Shown here in pieces: positions 20,139-32,559 of a DNA stretch of 64,000 bases. This DNA is from Kuschelorhynchus macadamiae (Eukaryota > Arthropoda > Insecta > Coleoptera > Curculionidae): the NCBI GenBank assembly GCA_030620095.1, contig JAUTXW010002103.1, forward strand, positions 62,001 to 126,000, given 5' to 3'. Position 1 is the stretch's first letter; every line of letters starts with the position of its first letter. The position numbers were made by a program, and so were the translations under genes. Below the pieces are notes generated by a model that had not been told where the DNA came from, ran no database searches, and saw nothing but the letters and a program-made list of their open reading frames with translations.

Positions 20139-22873
20139 TTTCAAGTGATTTTGATATTGTTTTTATATCGGAAACATGGCTGAAAAAAGAGGTCTTATCT
20201 TCGGAACTGTTCGACAACGTCATCCTCTAAAGTGGATGGCGGCGGGGTACTTCTCGCAGTTAAAGAAGTGTGGCAGGCAAAAAGGTGCTGTGAACTAGAA
20301 TCCGAAGCTGAGGATGTCTGGGTCTCTCTGAATAATATCAGCGGTGAAAAAATGTATATGTGCTGCGTGTACATCCCTCCAGGTGACACTTATGCTTTTG
20401 CATCTTTTATTAATAAGCTCTACGCCATCGAAAATATTGTTTCGGAGAGGGCTGTCACTTAGTAGGGGACTTTAATTTATCCAATATACAATGGATTATT
20501 AGCTTAAAAAATGAAAATGTCTTTCAACCTATACAAATAGATGAGAAGTCCTCTCCTATGGTAGACGCTTTTTCTTACTTGGAATTAATGCAGTTTAATG
20601 GTGTACCTAATAGTAGTAACAAAACATTAGATCTAGTATTAAGCAACAAAAACTTAACATCTGAGGTCAATCGTTCCAGCAATTGCCTTGTGGATGAAGA
20701 CTTACACCATCCAGCTTTGGAATTCTCAATTTCTACTGTTGAAGTAAAACCTCTTACACAACAAAATAGAAAGATTTTTAATTTTAATAGGGCAGATTAC
20801 GAGTCCATAAATGTTGGCTTGGGCGAGGTGCAATGGGAAACATTGTTTTTTGAAAAATCCTTAGACAATGTAATAGATTATTTTTACTTAGAAATTAACA
20901 AACTTATAGAACAATTTGTTCCATCATTTAAAATAAAGGGCAAGTACCCAATATACTTTAAGGTAGAGACAATAAAAATAATAACAGAAAAAAATAAGCT
21001 TCACAAAAAATATAAAAAATACAAAGATCAAATATCATATTATAATTTCTCTCGTTTAAGACGCCTTTCCAAACAACTAATTAAAAATGATTTTCAAGAA
21101 TATATCAAGAATATGGAATCGGAAATCTCTAAAAATAGTAAAAAATTCTGGAACTACGTATCAAATAAAAAGAAAACAAAACTGGGTGTACCTCGGGTTC
21201 TGTACCACGAAAATGTTGTTGCTGCTAATGGAAGGGACATAAGTAATTTATTTGCAACATTTTTCAAAAGCGTGTACGTAGATAGTTCCACTGGCGTAGC
21301 TAACACAAACTCGGTACATACACCATGTAGCGAGCCTACTATTACCGCCACCAAAACCTTAATTTTAAATATTATAAAAAACTTAGACATAAAAAAATGT
21401 GCAGGATCTGATGGGATACCTCCTGGATTTATAAAGAATTGTGCATTAAATCTGTGTGTGCCATTGCACTTTATTTACAGTTTGTCGTTGAAAAATGGGT
21501 GTTTTCCTGAAAAATGGAAGACATCCCATGTGACACCCATATTTAAAAGTGGAGATAGAAGTCAAGCTGCTAATTACCGTCCAATAAGTAAAATAAATAC
21601 ATTTGCAAAAATTCTTGAAAAAATAGTTTACGAAGATATTTTAGTAACAATATATATAAATACAATTATAGAACAACAGCATGGCTTCTTCCCAAAAAGG
21701 TCTCTCGAATCAAATTTATTATGCTATTCCCACGACATTTGTCCGGCTATGGACAGTGGAACGCAGATTGACGCCGTTTATACAGACTTCAGCAAGGCTT
21801 TTGATAAAATCAGTTATAGACAGTTATTTGAAAAACTTGCTGAGGTCGGAGTAAGTAGGGGAATCTTGAATTGGGTATCGTCTTATATTTGTGAGCGGAA
21901 ACAGATTGTTGTAGTCAACGGGTACCATTCAGATACGTTTGAAAATACTTCAGGTGTTCCTCAGGGTAGTCATCTGGGCCCCCTGTTCTTCATAGTATAT
22001 ATTAACGATATTAGTAGATGTTTCTTAAATAGCAAATATACTTTATATGCAGACGATCTCAAGGTATATCGTGAAATAGGAGACCCGACAGACTGTCTCA
22101 AACTACAGGAGGATTTGACCAGACTGCTTGTTTATTATAATAGGAACAGTTTGTTCCTAAATTTGGACAAATGCCTATCAATTTCCTTTTCCAAAAATAT
22201 TAATTTACTTAAATAGGATTATAAAATTGGCAATAAATCCCTAAAAAATGTCGATCATGTCAAAGATCTTGGTGTAATTCTGGACAACAAGTGGTCCTTT
22301 CGTTTCCATTTCGACAAAGTTATTGCAGAAGCCAGTAGAATGCTGGGATTTATTACTAGAAGTTGTAGAGTTTTCAGAAATCCTAGGACGATTCTTTCGT
22401 TGTATTTTGCGTTTGTTCATAGTAAGCTTTTATTTGCTTCAGTGATATGGAATCCTAACTATAAAGTACACATAAATAAGTTTCAAGCGATTCAAAACAA
22501 GTTTTTAAAAGGACTAGCCTTCAAAGCAGGTTGTTCAGTTGAAAATGTAGCCCGTAATTTTAAAATCTTACCCCTTGAAATATGCCGTAGTATTTCTGAT
22601 ATCTGCATGATTTATAAGCTTATCCACCACCAAGTAGATTGTCCCCTCCTTTTGTCATTTTTGAACTTTAATATCCCTACTAGGGAGCTCAGAAACCACT
22701 CGCTTTTTAATGTACCGTTTCGCAGAACAAATTTGGGACGCAAAGCCCCATTAATTAGATTTCAAATTACATGTAATGAATTGTCTGATGATATCGGTTT
22801 GTTTTGTGATAAGATCTCTACATTCAAAATTAATTTAAAAAGACTGTACTTTTCTAAAGTTTTTGAAACTTAA
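20139..22873 (+). pseudogene. LINE-A endonuclease-reverse transcriptase (broken)
   Basis: Begins inside the endonuclease at FDIVFISETWLKKE, followed by VYIPPGDTYAF, LVGDFNLSN and LDLVLSN. 20558-22216 carries the RT: NYRPISKINTFAKILEK, QHGFFPKRSLESNLL, YTDFSKAFDKI, SGVPQGSHLGPLFF and the catalytic YADDLKV. After a stop at 22216, 22340-22873 holds the C-terminal region (LGVILDNKWSF, FQAIQNKFLK). At least two frame breaks plus loss of the endonuclease N-terminus. The RT boxes themselves are intact. Confidence 0.85.
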
Positions 22874-23456
22874 TTTAAAAAAAAAATACAATTTTTTTTC
22901 CTATGCTAATATATATTATTTTGTAATTTATAATATTGATATTACTGATATTGTTATTATCATTGTTGTTGTCGTTGTTACTGTTTGCAAAATGTTCTAA
23001 CTTTAATATGTAGGTTATCTAAAATTATCTAATGTTATTACCCAATAATACATAAATGTATAAAGTGGATGCTTTGTGGAACAATGTTCTGTCGTGTCCT
23101 AAATTGTGAATAAATAAATAAATAAATAAATAACTTATCGAAAATATGAAAACTGTTTCTTATATAAGTTTTCCCGTAGAACTCAATTCCGCCTTCGGAA
23201 TTAGTACACAGGGTCAAGTCAAAAAGCTATCGGACTCTACTTTATTTTTTTTTAATGGGACACCCTGTATATTTATAGACCATAAAATTTGTCTTTTCTT
23301 ACCTTTTCAAAAATATATAATAGTATGCACTTTTGTCAGAAATGCGCAAATAAATGACAATTTTCTGAAATTAAATACATTATTTAATAGTAGGCCATGG
23401 ACCACAATAATAGAGAATCGCAAGTTACATATTTTATTAAAGGCTAAATAAATTGC

Positions 23457-24360
23457 CTCTCGAAATTCTGCTATGCCGTCATATCGTGTTTTATATAATT
23501 CATTTTGTATATAGACCCATAAAAAATCTAAAATTGAAAGATCTGGAGATCGTGGAGGCCATCTAACAGGTCCGTTTTTACCTATCCATCTTTGGGGAAA
23601 GTTATTATCAAAAAATTCGCTTAAGAGCCTAGAGTTGTGACTTGGGGCACCCTCTTGCTGTAGTTAAGTAATGTTGTTGGGCTAATGGAATATTTTCGAG
23701 AAGTTCTCCTATAAACTATATGTCTGCCCAAACTAAAACATGCCCCAACTCCAAAGCGTCCTTGTTATGCCCTTTTAAACATTAAATGCTGATTTTCACT
23801 GTGCTAGTTCCTGGTACTGTGACGATTAAAAATTTCGGCACTTGAAAAAAAGCTTTCGTCTGACTAGATAACAAGTCTGCCAAATAAGTTGTTGGCATCG
23901 ATTTGTTGCAAATACCACTGGCAAGACAGTGCCCGGCGCTCGGCATCGCCAGGATGCAAATGTTGCACTGTATTAAATTTGTGTGGATGATACTTATATT
24001 TCTTCAAGATCCTCTGACCGTCAGTTTTTGGCACTTCAATTTCCTTTTCAATTTTTCTACATGAGGACGAAGGTATTGCTTCTATATATCCCAAAACATC
24101 TATCTATTTTCTTTCCCCGTTCTCTTTGCTGTATGATTTAGGACAAATGATCCGTGCTTACCTAAATTTACAGATATTCAGAGCCATAATAGCTACCTAC
24201 CTTTGGAAATATAATTCCGTAGGCTTCTTCAGAATTTTCATTACTCTGTATAAAACATACCAGCATATCATATTTTTCATAATTTTCATACGCTGCCATT
24301 ATTCGAAAAAACCAATACCAAAAGAACGTGTATGAACCGCTTTATAAACCAAAAGTCGAT
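23457..24360 (-). pseudogene. Decayed DD41D-type transposase
   Basis: 23864-24094 reads SSSCRKIEKEIEVPKTDGQR then ILKKYKYHPHKFNTVQHLHP, the HTH-linker of this family. 23500-23860 holds frameshifted remains of the DDE region (GRFGVGACF-, QQ.GAP-, GPVRWPP-like strings on the minus strand). 24130-24360 keeps traces of the first exon. Transposase of the element 18931-24553. Confidence 0.65.
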
Positions 24361-24554
24361 CCAAAAACCAAAACAGATATTTGACATTTATTTTTGTTTG
24401 TTATAACAATATCCATAGCCTACTATAAAATTATGCATTTAATTTCAGAGAATTGTCATTTATTTGCGTGTTTCTGAGAAGAAGTGCATACTATTATATA
24501 TTTTTGAAGACGTAAAAAAAGACATTTCATAGTTTATAAATATACAGGGTGTTC

Positions 24555-24720
24555 ATTGTAGACTGAATAAAAAAAAACACTTATATATATGAAATATTTT
24601 TTTTTACTTTATTTTATCCTGTACCTTCTCTTGTAGGGTCATAGCCCCGAGGATAACAAATTGTCGAAAGCACTAAACAGATAATAAAAAAAATACCCTA
24701 AATACTACAAACCTTGATTC
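24555..24720 (-). repeat. Inverted copy of the 17040-17880 sequence, without the MITE
   Basis: Read on the minus strand, it matches 17067-17100 joined directly to 17780-17880, including CTTTCGACAATTTGT and CTATGACCCTACAAGAGAA. It documents the empty site of the MITE 17101-17779 and probably belongs to a PLE-D end. Confidence 0.75.
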
Positions 24721-24743
24721 TTATTTGTTAAGAACATATCGTA

Positions 24744-27176
24744 CAGGGTGTCCGGATTTGTTGCAAAAGTAGGCTATCTCGCTTATTTTTAAAGATAGAA
24801 CCTTGCGGTTTTCACGAACCTGAGCTAATTTTTTGTGAAACTCATAAAGCCGTAAACAAAATTTTCATAGCCTTCTTCGTTTATGAGATACAGGGCGAAA
24901 TAGAAAATCTTGCATTTTGGGACCTCCCTCGCATCTCGGTTATCCTTTAACTTAACGCAAAGGGAAAAATTGCTGCTTATGCAGTTTTTTACGCTGGATC
25001 CAGTGGCGTAGTCATATTTTTCATTTGAGTTGTTATTTTTTAGATATGAGCCAAAGTTTTGTTTTTTTAAATGGGACACCCTGTATATTTGTCCAGAAAT
25101 GGATTTATCCTTTTAAAAGCTTCTCAAAAATATATAATAGTGTGGGTCTATTTTAATAAACAACAACAAAAATCCTAATTTTTATAATTATCATCCCAAA
25201 TTTTGCAGTAGGACATGCAAAACAATGCTGTTTTCTTTTGTTTTCTTGCAAATGCATTTCCCAATTTTGTACGCGTATATAAAATATAGCGCTAGTTTTT
25301 TGTATTTATTTATTGTGTAAAAATATATTTGTATTATTATGGAAGAAAACCAAACTTTCGAACATTGAAAAGTACGATATGTTAGCTTGTTTTATATTAA
25401 GTAATGAAAATGTTGAAGCGGCTTCTGAGATGTATTTTAACAGGTAAATAGTTAATTTTTAGGTATGTTGAAATATTATTGCTTAATTTTTATTTAGATA
25501 TCCAGAAAGGAGGCAACCTAATATATCCGCTTTTTATCGGATAAAAAAAAATTTACTTAATCACGGATCATTTATCAAACCTCGTATGAAAACATATAAT
25601 AAAGAAAATCGGGAGGCTGAGGAAATTACGGTTTTGGCTAATGCAGAAGCTTACCCTACCAACTCTTGTAGGGCCAGTGAAAAGAGCATAGGGATTCCAA
25701 AAACTAGAGTTCAAGAAATTCTAAAAAAGCACAAATACCAGCCATACAATTTAGGCTCGTGCAGCACTTACAGCCAGGGGATGCTGACCGTCGCGTCGGG
25801 TAGTCTTCTGCAATTGGTTTCGAGAAAGATGCGATATGGTTAGAGATTTTGAAAGGAAGGTTATATGGTCGGACGAAGCACATTTCAGTAATTCTGGTAT
25901 ACTCAATAGGCACAATAGTAGATTCTGGTCCCAGGAAAATCAACACCAAATATTTCCCAGAAGACAGCAGGGCCGGTTTGGTCTAAATGTGTCCTGCTTC
26001 ATATTAGGAACACATATAAAATTTTATATATTTGAGGGAAATCTAACAGCCAATCGCTATATAGAAATTTTAGAGGCCAGTTATACCTGAATTACGATGT
26101 TCCTCTAGCGCAAATTAACGAAATTTATTTTCAACAGGACGGCGCTCCTGCACACAATTCTGGAATGACGAGATTATTTCTGGAAAATAATTTTACAAAT
26201 CAATGGATCGGAACAAATGGATCTATAAAATGGCCCCCTAGGTCCCCAGATTTGTCGATTTTAGATTTCTTTCTATGGGGATATCTGGAAAAAAGAATTT
26301 ACAAAGATCACTATGATAATGTCCAAGATTTAGGAAATGCAATAAGAGAAAATTTTCGCTATTTACAAAATCATCCCGTTATTTTGCTTAATTCCCTAAA
26401 ACGAATACGAAAATTGTGCGAAGCATGCATAGAACAAAATGGAAATTAGTTTGAACAGTTCTTTTGATTTCCTTGGTTTCTGTAGTTCTTATACGACAGT
26501 TGATTTTTGCTGAAAGGCTTGTTACATAATAATTTATTACTGTTTTGTTCTTGTGTTACATAAATCTAGGTAGGTGGTACTTTTTTGGTGCGAAATTATC
26601 AATACATATTTTGATAAATAGATTTAATTACATATTTATTTTGATTTATTGTTAGGATGTAGATATTGTTAACGACTTTAAATAAAAGGCAGCATTGTTT
26701 TGCATGGCCTACTGCAAAATTTGGGATGATAATTATAAAAATTAGGATTTTTGTTGTTGTTTATTAAAATAGACCCATATTATTATATATTTTTGAGAAG
26801 CTTTTAAAAGGACAAATCAATTTCTGGACAAATATACAGGGTGTCCCATTTAAAAAAACACAACTTTGGGTCATATCTAAAAAATAACAACTCAAATGAA
26901 AAATATGACTACGCCACTGGATCCAGCGTAAAAACTGCATAAGCAGCAATTTTTCCCTTTGCGTTAAGTTAAAGGATAACCGAGATACGAGGGGGGTCCC
27001 AAAATGCAAAATTTTCTATTTCGCCCTGTATCTCATAAACGAAGAAGGCTATGAAAATTTTGTTTACGGCTTCATGACTTTCACAAAAATTTAGCTCAGG
27101 TTCGTGAAAACCGCAAGGTTCTATCTTTAAAAATAAACGAGATACCCTGCTTTTGCAACCAAATCCGGACACCCTG
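24744..27176 (+). mobile_element. DD41D mariner-relative element, 2433 bp
   Basis: Starts CAGGGTGTCCGGATTTG after TA (24742-24743) and ends AAATCCGGACACCCTG before TA (27177-27178). Inverted ends of about 490 bp. Each end is itself bounded on its inner side by a reverse CAGGGTGTCCC motif (about 25085 and 26836). Contains one broken spliced transposase. Confidence 0.9.
25340..26449 (+). pseudogene. DD41D transposase, frameshifted
   Basis: Exon 1 from ATG 25340 has a shift near 25365, then reads SNIEKYDMLACFILSNEN up to a donor at about 25442. The intron ends with TTTTTATTTAG at about 25497 and exon 2 starts YPERRQPNISAFYRIKKNLL. Bases 25586-25843, 25836-26090 and 26165-26449 are consecutive pieces in shifted frames: IGIPKTRVQEILKKHKYQ, VIWSDEAHFSNSGILN (first Asp), YFQQDGAPAHNS (second Asp) and SPDLSILDFFLWGYL (third Asp, 41 residues after the second). 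At least three frame breaks. Confidence 0.85.
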
Positions 27177-27236
27177 TACAACTAAAATCCCACAACAGTA
27201 TTTTTTGTTAAAAATAACAAAGCCGTTAAATATTTG

Positions 27237-27888
27237 TAGTGTTGGCAATTGACCGGTCATCTTCAAAAACTTTCGAAGGTATGCCTAAAAGGTTACTTTT
27301 AAGCTTGAAATTGATATCAAACAAGTTGTACTTTTAAATGAAAAAGGCATTTACCCCCGTATTCACTAAAAAGGTTTAAGAGTTAGACCAAATCTTGTTG
27401 CCATGGAACTTAAAACTCTACAACGTTCTGATTTGACAAGCTGCTTATAGAAATCTAGGAACTCGCAGTCAAATTTGACATTCCGTTAAACATTCTAAAC
27501 TTTAATTGAGCTTTCAGAACCGGCCGTTAGTTCGCCAGTTATGTTTCGCTTATGTCACTGTCATCTTAAACCTATAACTGTCAAGTTGGACCTGGTCTAA
27601 ATTTAAACCTCTTTAATAAGTGTTTATTTTTATTCAATAGTCATTTATAAATCTGTCACTTATAAATTTAATTTGCCGGCCTTTTTATGTCATTTATGCG
27701 ATCATTTTCCAAAAGCTGTCACTAATAAGTAAATGACCGGGTCATTTTAGGTTATTTATGCAGTTCTCAAAAATTGGCGAATTTCAGTCACTTTTAAAAA
27801 TGACCGGGCTTTTATGAAAGTCACCGGGTCTTTTAAGGTAGCTTTTACGATCACTTTTGGTAAGTAACTTAAGTGACACCCAACACTG
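27237..27888. mobile_element. hAT-like MITE, 652 bp
   Basis: Ends TAGTGTTGG and CCAACACTG with flanking 8-mers AATATTTG (27229-27236) and GATATTTG (27889-27896), an 8-bp duplication with one mismatch. Repeated TGACCGG(T/G) words inside both ends resemble subterminal sites. No ORF. Bases 27430-27535 are shared, inverted, with 43018-43122. Confidence 0.7.
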
Positions 27889-27896
27889 GATATTTG

Positions 27897-29440
27897 AATA
27901 CTTAACTAAACTTAGATGCGATTAATTTTGTGTAAGGCAGTTAGTGATCATTCGATGATAATAGTGCCTCATGCTGCAATATTAACCAAGTTCAAAGAAA
28001 ATAAGCAAACTATTTTTTAATGCAACTGCTTACGTAAAATTTATTGTATTGCATGACTCTCGTCCATATCAATATTATTTATTTTTTCTATTAGCAAGCT
28101 TTTAGGGGCACAATAAGACGTGTAGAGTATAACCAAAAAAAAATTATAATACAGAACATAAAGTACTCCAATTAATTAAATTTATGTAGTGCTCTTATAT
28201 AGTCAAATATTCCAGGATATAAATAATATTAAAGCCAAAGATTTGATTATTCTTTATTTACAGACATTTTAGCCCTTTAAAAATACAATATTTTTAAAAC
28301 TATTTCATAATCATAAATATTATGTCCTAGAAAATTACTTTATTTATTTGTTATTTTGAAATTTAATTATAGAGTCATACGAATTGTATGGGCTGTTTTG
28401 AAAAATGTATTTAAGCCCCGAGAATAAAAATAGAATTTCAGAAATAAAATTCTAATGCTTACATAAATAAATTACAAGGCAACTGAATTGAGGAATACGA
28501 TTATTTTTAGTTAGTTAATTAAGAAATCAGGGTTCTTGAGTTTAGTGGTCAAATTGAAATTACTTTCCGACGTTTCTCCTGCCGTTCCACGAGACATCTT
28601 CAAGAATCCGCATGAGTTCAGAACACTGAATTCAGTGTTTTGATTCGATGCAAGTGTTCCGAAATGTGGAGTAGGAGAAGAGAAGATATAGTATGGCCAC
28701 CACGATCACCTGATTTTGCTCCTTAATACTTTTTTGTAGGCTCGTTTAAAAACAAAAATATACGTAGCCCAGGTGGATTCTTTGGAATAATTGCGACATC
28801 GAATCGTAAATAAGTGTCAGCAGCTTGCGTTTAAATGATTTCCAACTATCAAGAGTATTTTAATAGTTGCTGTATTACTGCATGTAGAAGTTGGTGGCGG
28901 ACACTTCCATTGGGTAAGAAGTTTTGTCATTTCTTATGTTTATCCCTAATTTCTAATTAGAATTTAACGCCCGCGGCCTTCAAAACGAAGTACGATCATT
29001 TAAGGCTTTAAGGGTGAAAACAACCCCCTCTTAAGGATTGAAAACCAAAATTGATGTGTCTAAGCAATTTTATTGACCTAAAAGCAAGACAATCAGTGTG
29101 GAAAATTTTCGGTCAACCTGTATTTACACATATAATCTCACAACTTTATGGGCTCAGAATACCGGGCGTCATTGAATAACCTATCAGCCCCTTTAACCTT
29201 TTAATTAATCATCCTACGAAAAACAACATAAAAAACCATGCATACTGAATAAGTGGATTTTTTTCCTCTCAATTTTTTATCATTAGAAATATACAGATGC
29301 ATACAAAAAGGCGGTTTTTAGTAGGTCACCTTGTATATTTTTGTACAAATACTAAAAATAGCTTTCCGAAAATACCTCGCATTTTACCGAAAAAAAAAGA
29401 CATTAAACCAAGTATGGTTTTTAGTAGAGAGATCATTCAT
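27897..29440. other. IR-A intron, mostly unassigned
   Basis: AT-rich, no gene. On the minus strand near 28560-28610 there is GAAGATGTCTC ... GAGAAACGTCGG, resembling the terminal motif of Penelope-like elements. At 28675-28800 the plus strand holds a mariner-type WPPRSPDFAP string. Confidence 0.4.
28660..28935 (+). pseudogene. Mariner-type transposase end, relic
   Basis: The plus strand reads IVWPPRSPDFAP, a stop, then YFFVGSFKNKNI: the third catalytic Asp region and the start of the C-terminus of a mariner-family transposase. Only about 60 codons are recognisable. Confidence 0.55.
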
Positions 29441-29442
29441 CA

Positions 29443-29444
<2 letters not shown>

Positions 29445-29480
<36 letters not shown>
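29445..29480. repeat. (TA)n microsatellite
   Basis: About 36 bp of AT dinucleotide following TCATGAATA. Confidence 0.95.
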
Positions 29481-29484
<4 letters not shown>

Positions 29485-29672
29485 CAAATAATTTAATTAG
29501 TCATCAGACTTGAAGACAATTTTAAGCGCTTTACCTATCGGAAAGTTTTAAAACTAACACCAAATGATAAAAATGATAGACTTTTTTTGTTTTTGCTGTT
29601 TAATGATGGATGCCAAATGAGTTCAAAAAAGAGCGAACTCGTGGTCATGGTTTGACTGAATGGATCATTGCA

Positions 29673-29678
<6 letters not shown>

Positions 29679-29732
<54 letters not shown>
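29679..29732. repeat. (TA)n microsatellite
   Basis: About 54 bp of AT dinucleotide, followed by CACACACA. Preceded by TTGCATCTG, similar to the motif before the long tract at 30080. Confidence 0.95.
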
Positions 29733-29740
<8 letters not shown>

Positions 29741-30010
29741 AATCGATGCTCTTTGTTTATCAAAAGTTCTTGCCCGGAAAAGATATATGTAGAATTTTTT
29801 TCGATTTTAGTATCTACTCTCCGCATGATGGTGCCAGTGTATATTTTGCTAAATACTCGTACCCATGGGTCTACAGCCGGAAACCACCGGAGCCCCAATA
29901 GGTGGAATAAGTGTTACACCCAGCATATAGTACTGTTCCAGTATGATTGACGTTTCGTTTTCGATTTTGTCATATCGAGCAATCGGTTTTTTTATATGGG
30001 TACAATATGA

Positions 30011-30504
<494 letters not shown>

Positions 30505-30518
30505 GGTTGCAGAATCAA

Positions 30519-30965
30519 GGATGTTAGACTGTTAATGTGTGGTATATGGAACAGTAAAATAATAGGTCCGCATTTTTTTGTAAAAAAACTGGTCCATTGT
30601 GTTACCAATTTCTCCAAAACGAACGCTTAGATGTGTTAGAGGATTTACCCAAAATGCTATACAAAAATAGTATTTTTCAGCACGATCGTACTTTCTCCCC
30701 ATTCAACTCAACGAATACATTTTTTTAACCAGACTTAGGTGAAATGGATTCGAAGAAATTAAATAATTGTCTGGCCATCTAATAGTTCAGACCTAAAGTC
30801 TATGAATATTATTTGTGACGTCTAAAAACAAAATGAATAAAAGACATGTAAACAATAGAGGCGATATTCAATTCTGTATTAGTCAAGAGATTGAAATTTT
30901 GAATACAAGAAATTATAGTTTTATTGAAAATGAGGGGGAAACATACTGTGTGATAATTGTTAAAA
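30519..30965 (+). pseudogene. Strongly decayed mariner-type transposase
   Basis: Recognisable only as a series of similarities in changing frames: a CGI.NSKIIGPHFF-like stretch near 30540-30575, a QHDRTFSPFNSTNTFF-like string near 30680-30730 (second Asp region) and IVWPSNSSDLKSMN near 30768-30810 (third Asp region). Many stops. Confidence 0.55.
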
Positions 30966-31014
30966 GTTATTGTTTAGTTGTTTTAGTATTTTAATCGTGA
31001 AAAAATTACGGGTC

Positions 31015-31470
31015 TCTGGACCTCGAAAAAAACATGTTCTCCCATTCCCGTCAGTCTGTCAATCTGTACGCGGCATAGCTTAAAAATTACTTGGGTATGA
31101 AAAGATTACATTTTGCTAAAAATCCAATATAGCGGAACAAAATGTAAAGAAATAGATTATTAAGAATGGACTTAAATTAAAGTCCGATATAGGGATAAAC
31201 TGGTAAAACTGTTGTGTAAACCCATTATGGCGGAACAAAATGGCGGTCTAAAATCTAACGAAATGTTTAAAAATTTAGTACCAGAAAACTACTTATCCAA
31301 TTGATTTGAAATGTTGTCCAAAAATAAAATGTTAAACAGGGATAGACTGTGTGTTTTTAGGGTGAATCCTATTTGTGGAAACAAAATGGTGGCCTAATAA
31401 ATGGTTTAAATATACGGTAAAATTTCATTTCCTGGAATACAAGCTTTTTTTTATGGAGAAATAATACTAA
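31015..31470. repeat. Degenerate repeat with GCGGAACAAAATG motif
   Basis: The motif TAGCGGAACAAAATG and variants occur at 31131-31145, 31226-31243 and 31371-31392, in similar surroundings (a GATAAACTG-type phrase before, a TTTAAA-rich phrase after). Probably three diverged copies of a unit of about 95-150 bp. No ORF. Confidence 0.5.
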
Positions 31471-31587
31471 AAGTAAAAAAAAGAGATGGTAGCTTATAAT
31501 ATAGTGTCACTTGTTACAAAACCAGAAGCAAGCGTAAATATATACGTGTATTTTTGACATCGGTTAGTTAATCTAGTATGTACTTAC

Positions 31588-32143
31588 TTTGGAATCTTGG
31601 AAACTTAATCTTTCCATTAACACATTTCCCCAAAAACTGAGGAATAAAATCCGCATGGCTAGCATTGCCATAAACATAAGGTTCAAAAGAATATAAATCT
31701 AGGTTTTCGTTTAAAAAATAAGAGATTTCGCTCAATATTTGACTGAATTGTGGAATAGATGATAAAGCGGTTTTATCCACCAGAAATATCCCTGATGTTC
31801 TCCTACACTTTTTTAGATATATTTCTTCCAAATATTGAAAAATATTCTCTTTGGACAACCTTATATCAAGTAAAATAATATTTGAGCAGTAATTTACATT
31901 GGTCACTTGTTGATTAAAGTTTAGGTTAATTCTGCCGATTTGTTTGTTCTTTACATCAAAGTTTGTGATAATATCATTATTCCAATATGCGCATTTGCCA
32001 GTTTGAAAACGAAAGTGTTTCACAATTTGACTCACACATTTATCTAATTCAAAATGGTTGTTTGATATGATGGCTGAACGATTTGAGCTTATGCTTTTCA
32101 TTGATAGAGTCGCCAGAAGAAATAAAGTCATCAAGAACGTCAT
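31588..32143 (-). CDS. Divergent ionotropic receptor IR-A, exon 1
   Basis: First coding exon of IR-A (residues 1-185). The ATG at 32143 starts a hydrophobic signal peptide (MTFLMTLFLLATLSMKSISS), then a short N-terminal ectodomain with FELDKCVSQIVKHFRF and cysteines at several positions. The donor GTAAGT begins at 31587 and leaves one base (A) over. Joining to exon 2 at 14168 gives ..RFQ-T-SRSKKWQ and one 586-aa frame. Reading straight through the donor meets a stop a few codons later, which supports the splice. The intron is 17,419 bp. Strong similarity to 63294-63849 shows the paralogy. Confidence 0.88.
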
Positions 32144-32290
32144 TTATATTATGTTATGATAATGTTATGGAAGAAGATGCAGATAACAACTGTACGATTA
32201 ACATGATACTTTACTCTAAAGTGTACATTTAATGGAAAATTCCTTTTTGAAATTATAATATTAATTGTTAATCTGATCTAATTATCCAAG
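32144..32290 (-). promoter_or_regulatory. Upstream region of IR-A, conserved with IR-B
   Basis: Blocks shared with the region before IR-B at similar distances from the ATG: CTGTACGATT (32190-32199, plus-strand reading) and TTAATCTGATCT (32268-32279). They lie about 50 and 125 bp from the start codon. No clear TATA box. Confidence 0.5.
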
Positions 32291-32559
32291 GTTGGGATTA
32301 CCAGGACACATTTAAAATTCAACAAGTCCTCACGCAATAATAATTCACCTACTCAGTCGTTATCTTGTATGGAAATCATTTTCAATATTAGATCGTTCAT
32401 GGGCAGGCACAGTGGCGTAACAGAAAATATCAGGCCCCTTCAAAGTTAGGTTTGGAGTTTGGTTGGGCAAAGAGTATTGCAACTTTACATACTTGTGTAA
32501 ATAAACCTAAACATATTTATTGAATCCTTTTTATACATTGAGAAAGAGTACATAGAAGA

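Larger units (their letters stand above)
19190..23132 (+). mobile_element. LINE-A: Jockey-like non-LTR retrotransposon, internally deleted
   Basis: Contains ORF1, part of an apurinic endonuclease, a reverse transcriptase and a 3' tail of ATAA repeats (about 23106-23132). Its 5' end lies near 19190; the exact point and target duplication are obscured by A-rich sequence. It interrupts the left inverted end of the mariner relative 18931-24553. Confidence 0.8.
18931..24553 (-). mobile_element. Mariner-relative element split by a LINE
   Basis: The left end TACAGGGTGTCCCATTTTGG begins at 18931. The inverted end is interrupted by a LINE and continues at about 23140-23460, where GGGACACCCTGTATA occurs. 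A decayed minus-strand transposase follows, and the matching right inverted sequence (24400-24553) is truncated at TACAGGGTGT. The parts align with the related element at 24744-27176. Confidence 0.7.

Noticed and set aside
32407..32440. CAGTGGCGTAAC as a hAT terminal repeat
   Set aside because: No partner end or 8-bp duplication could be found.
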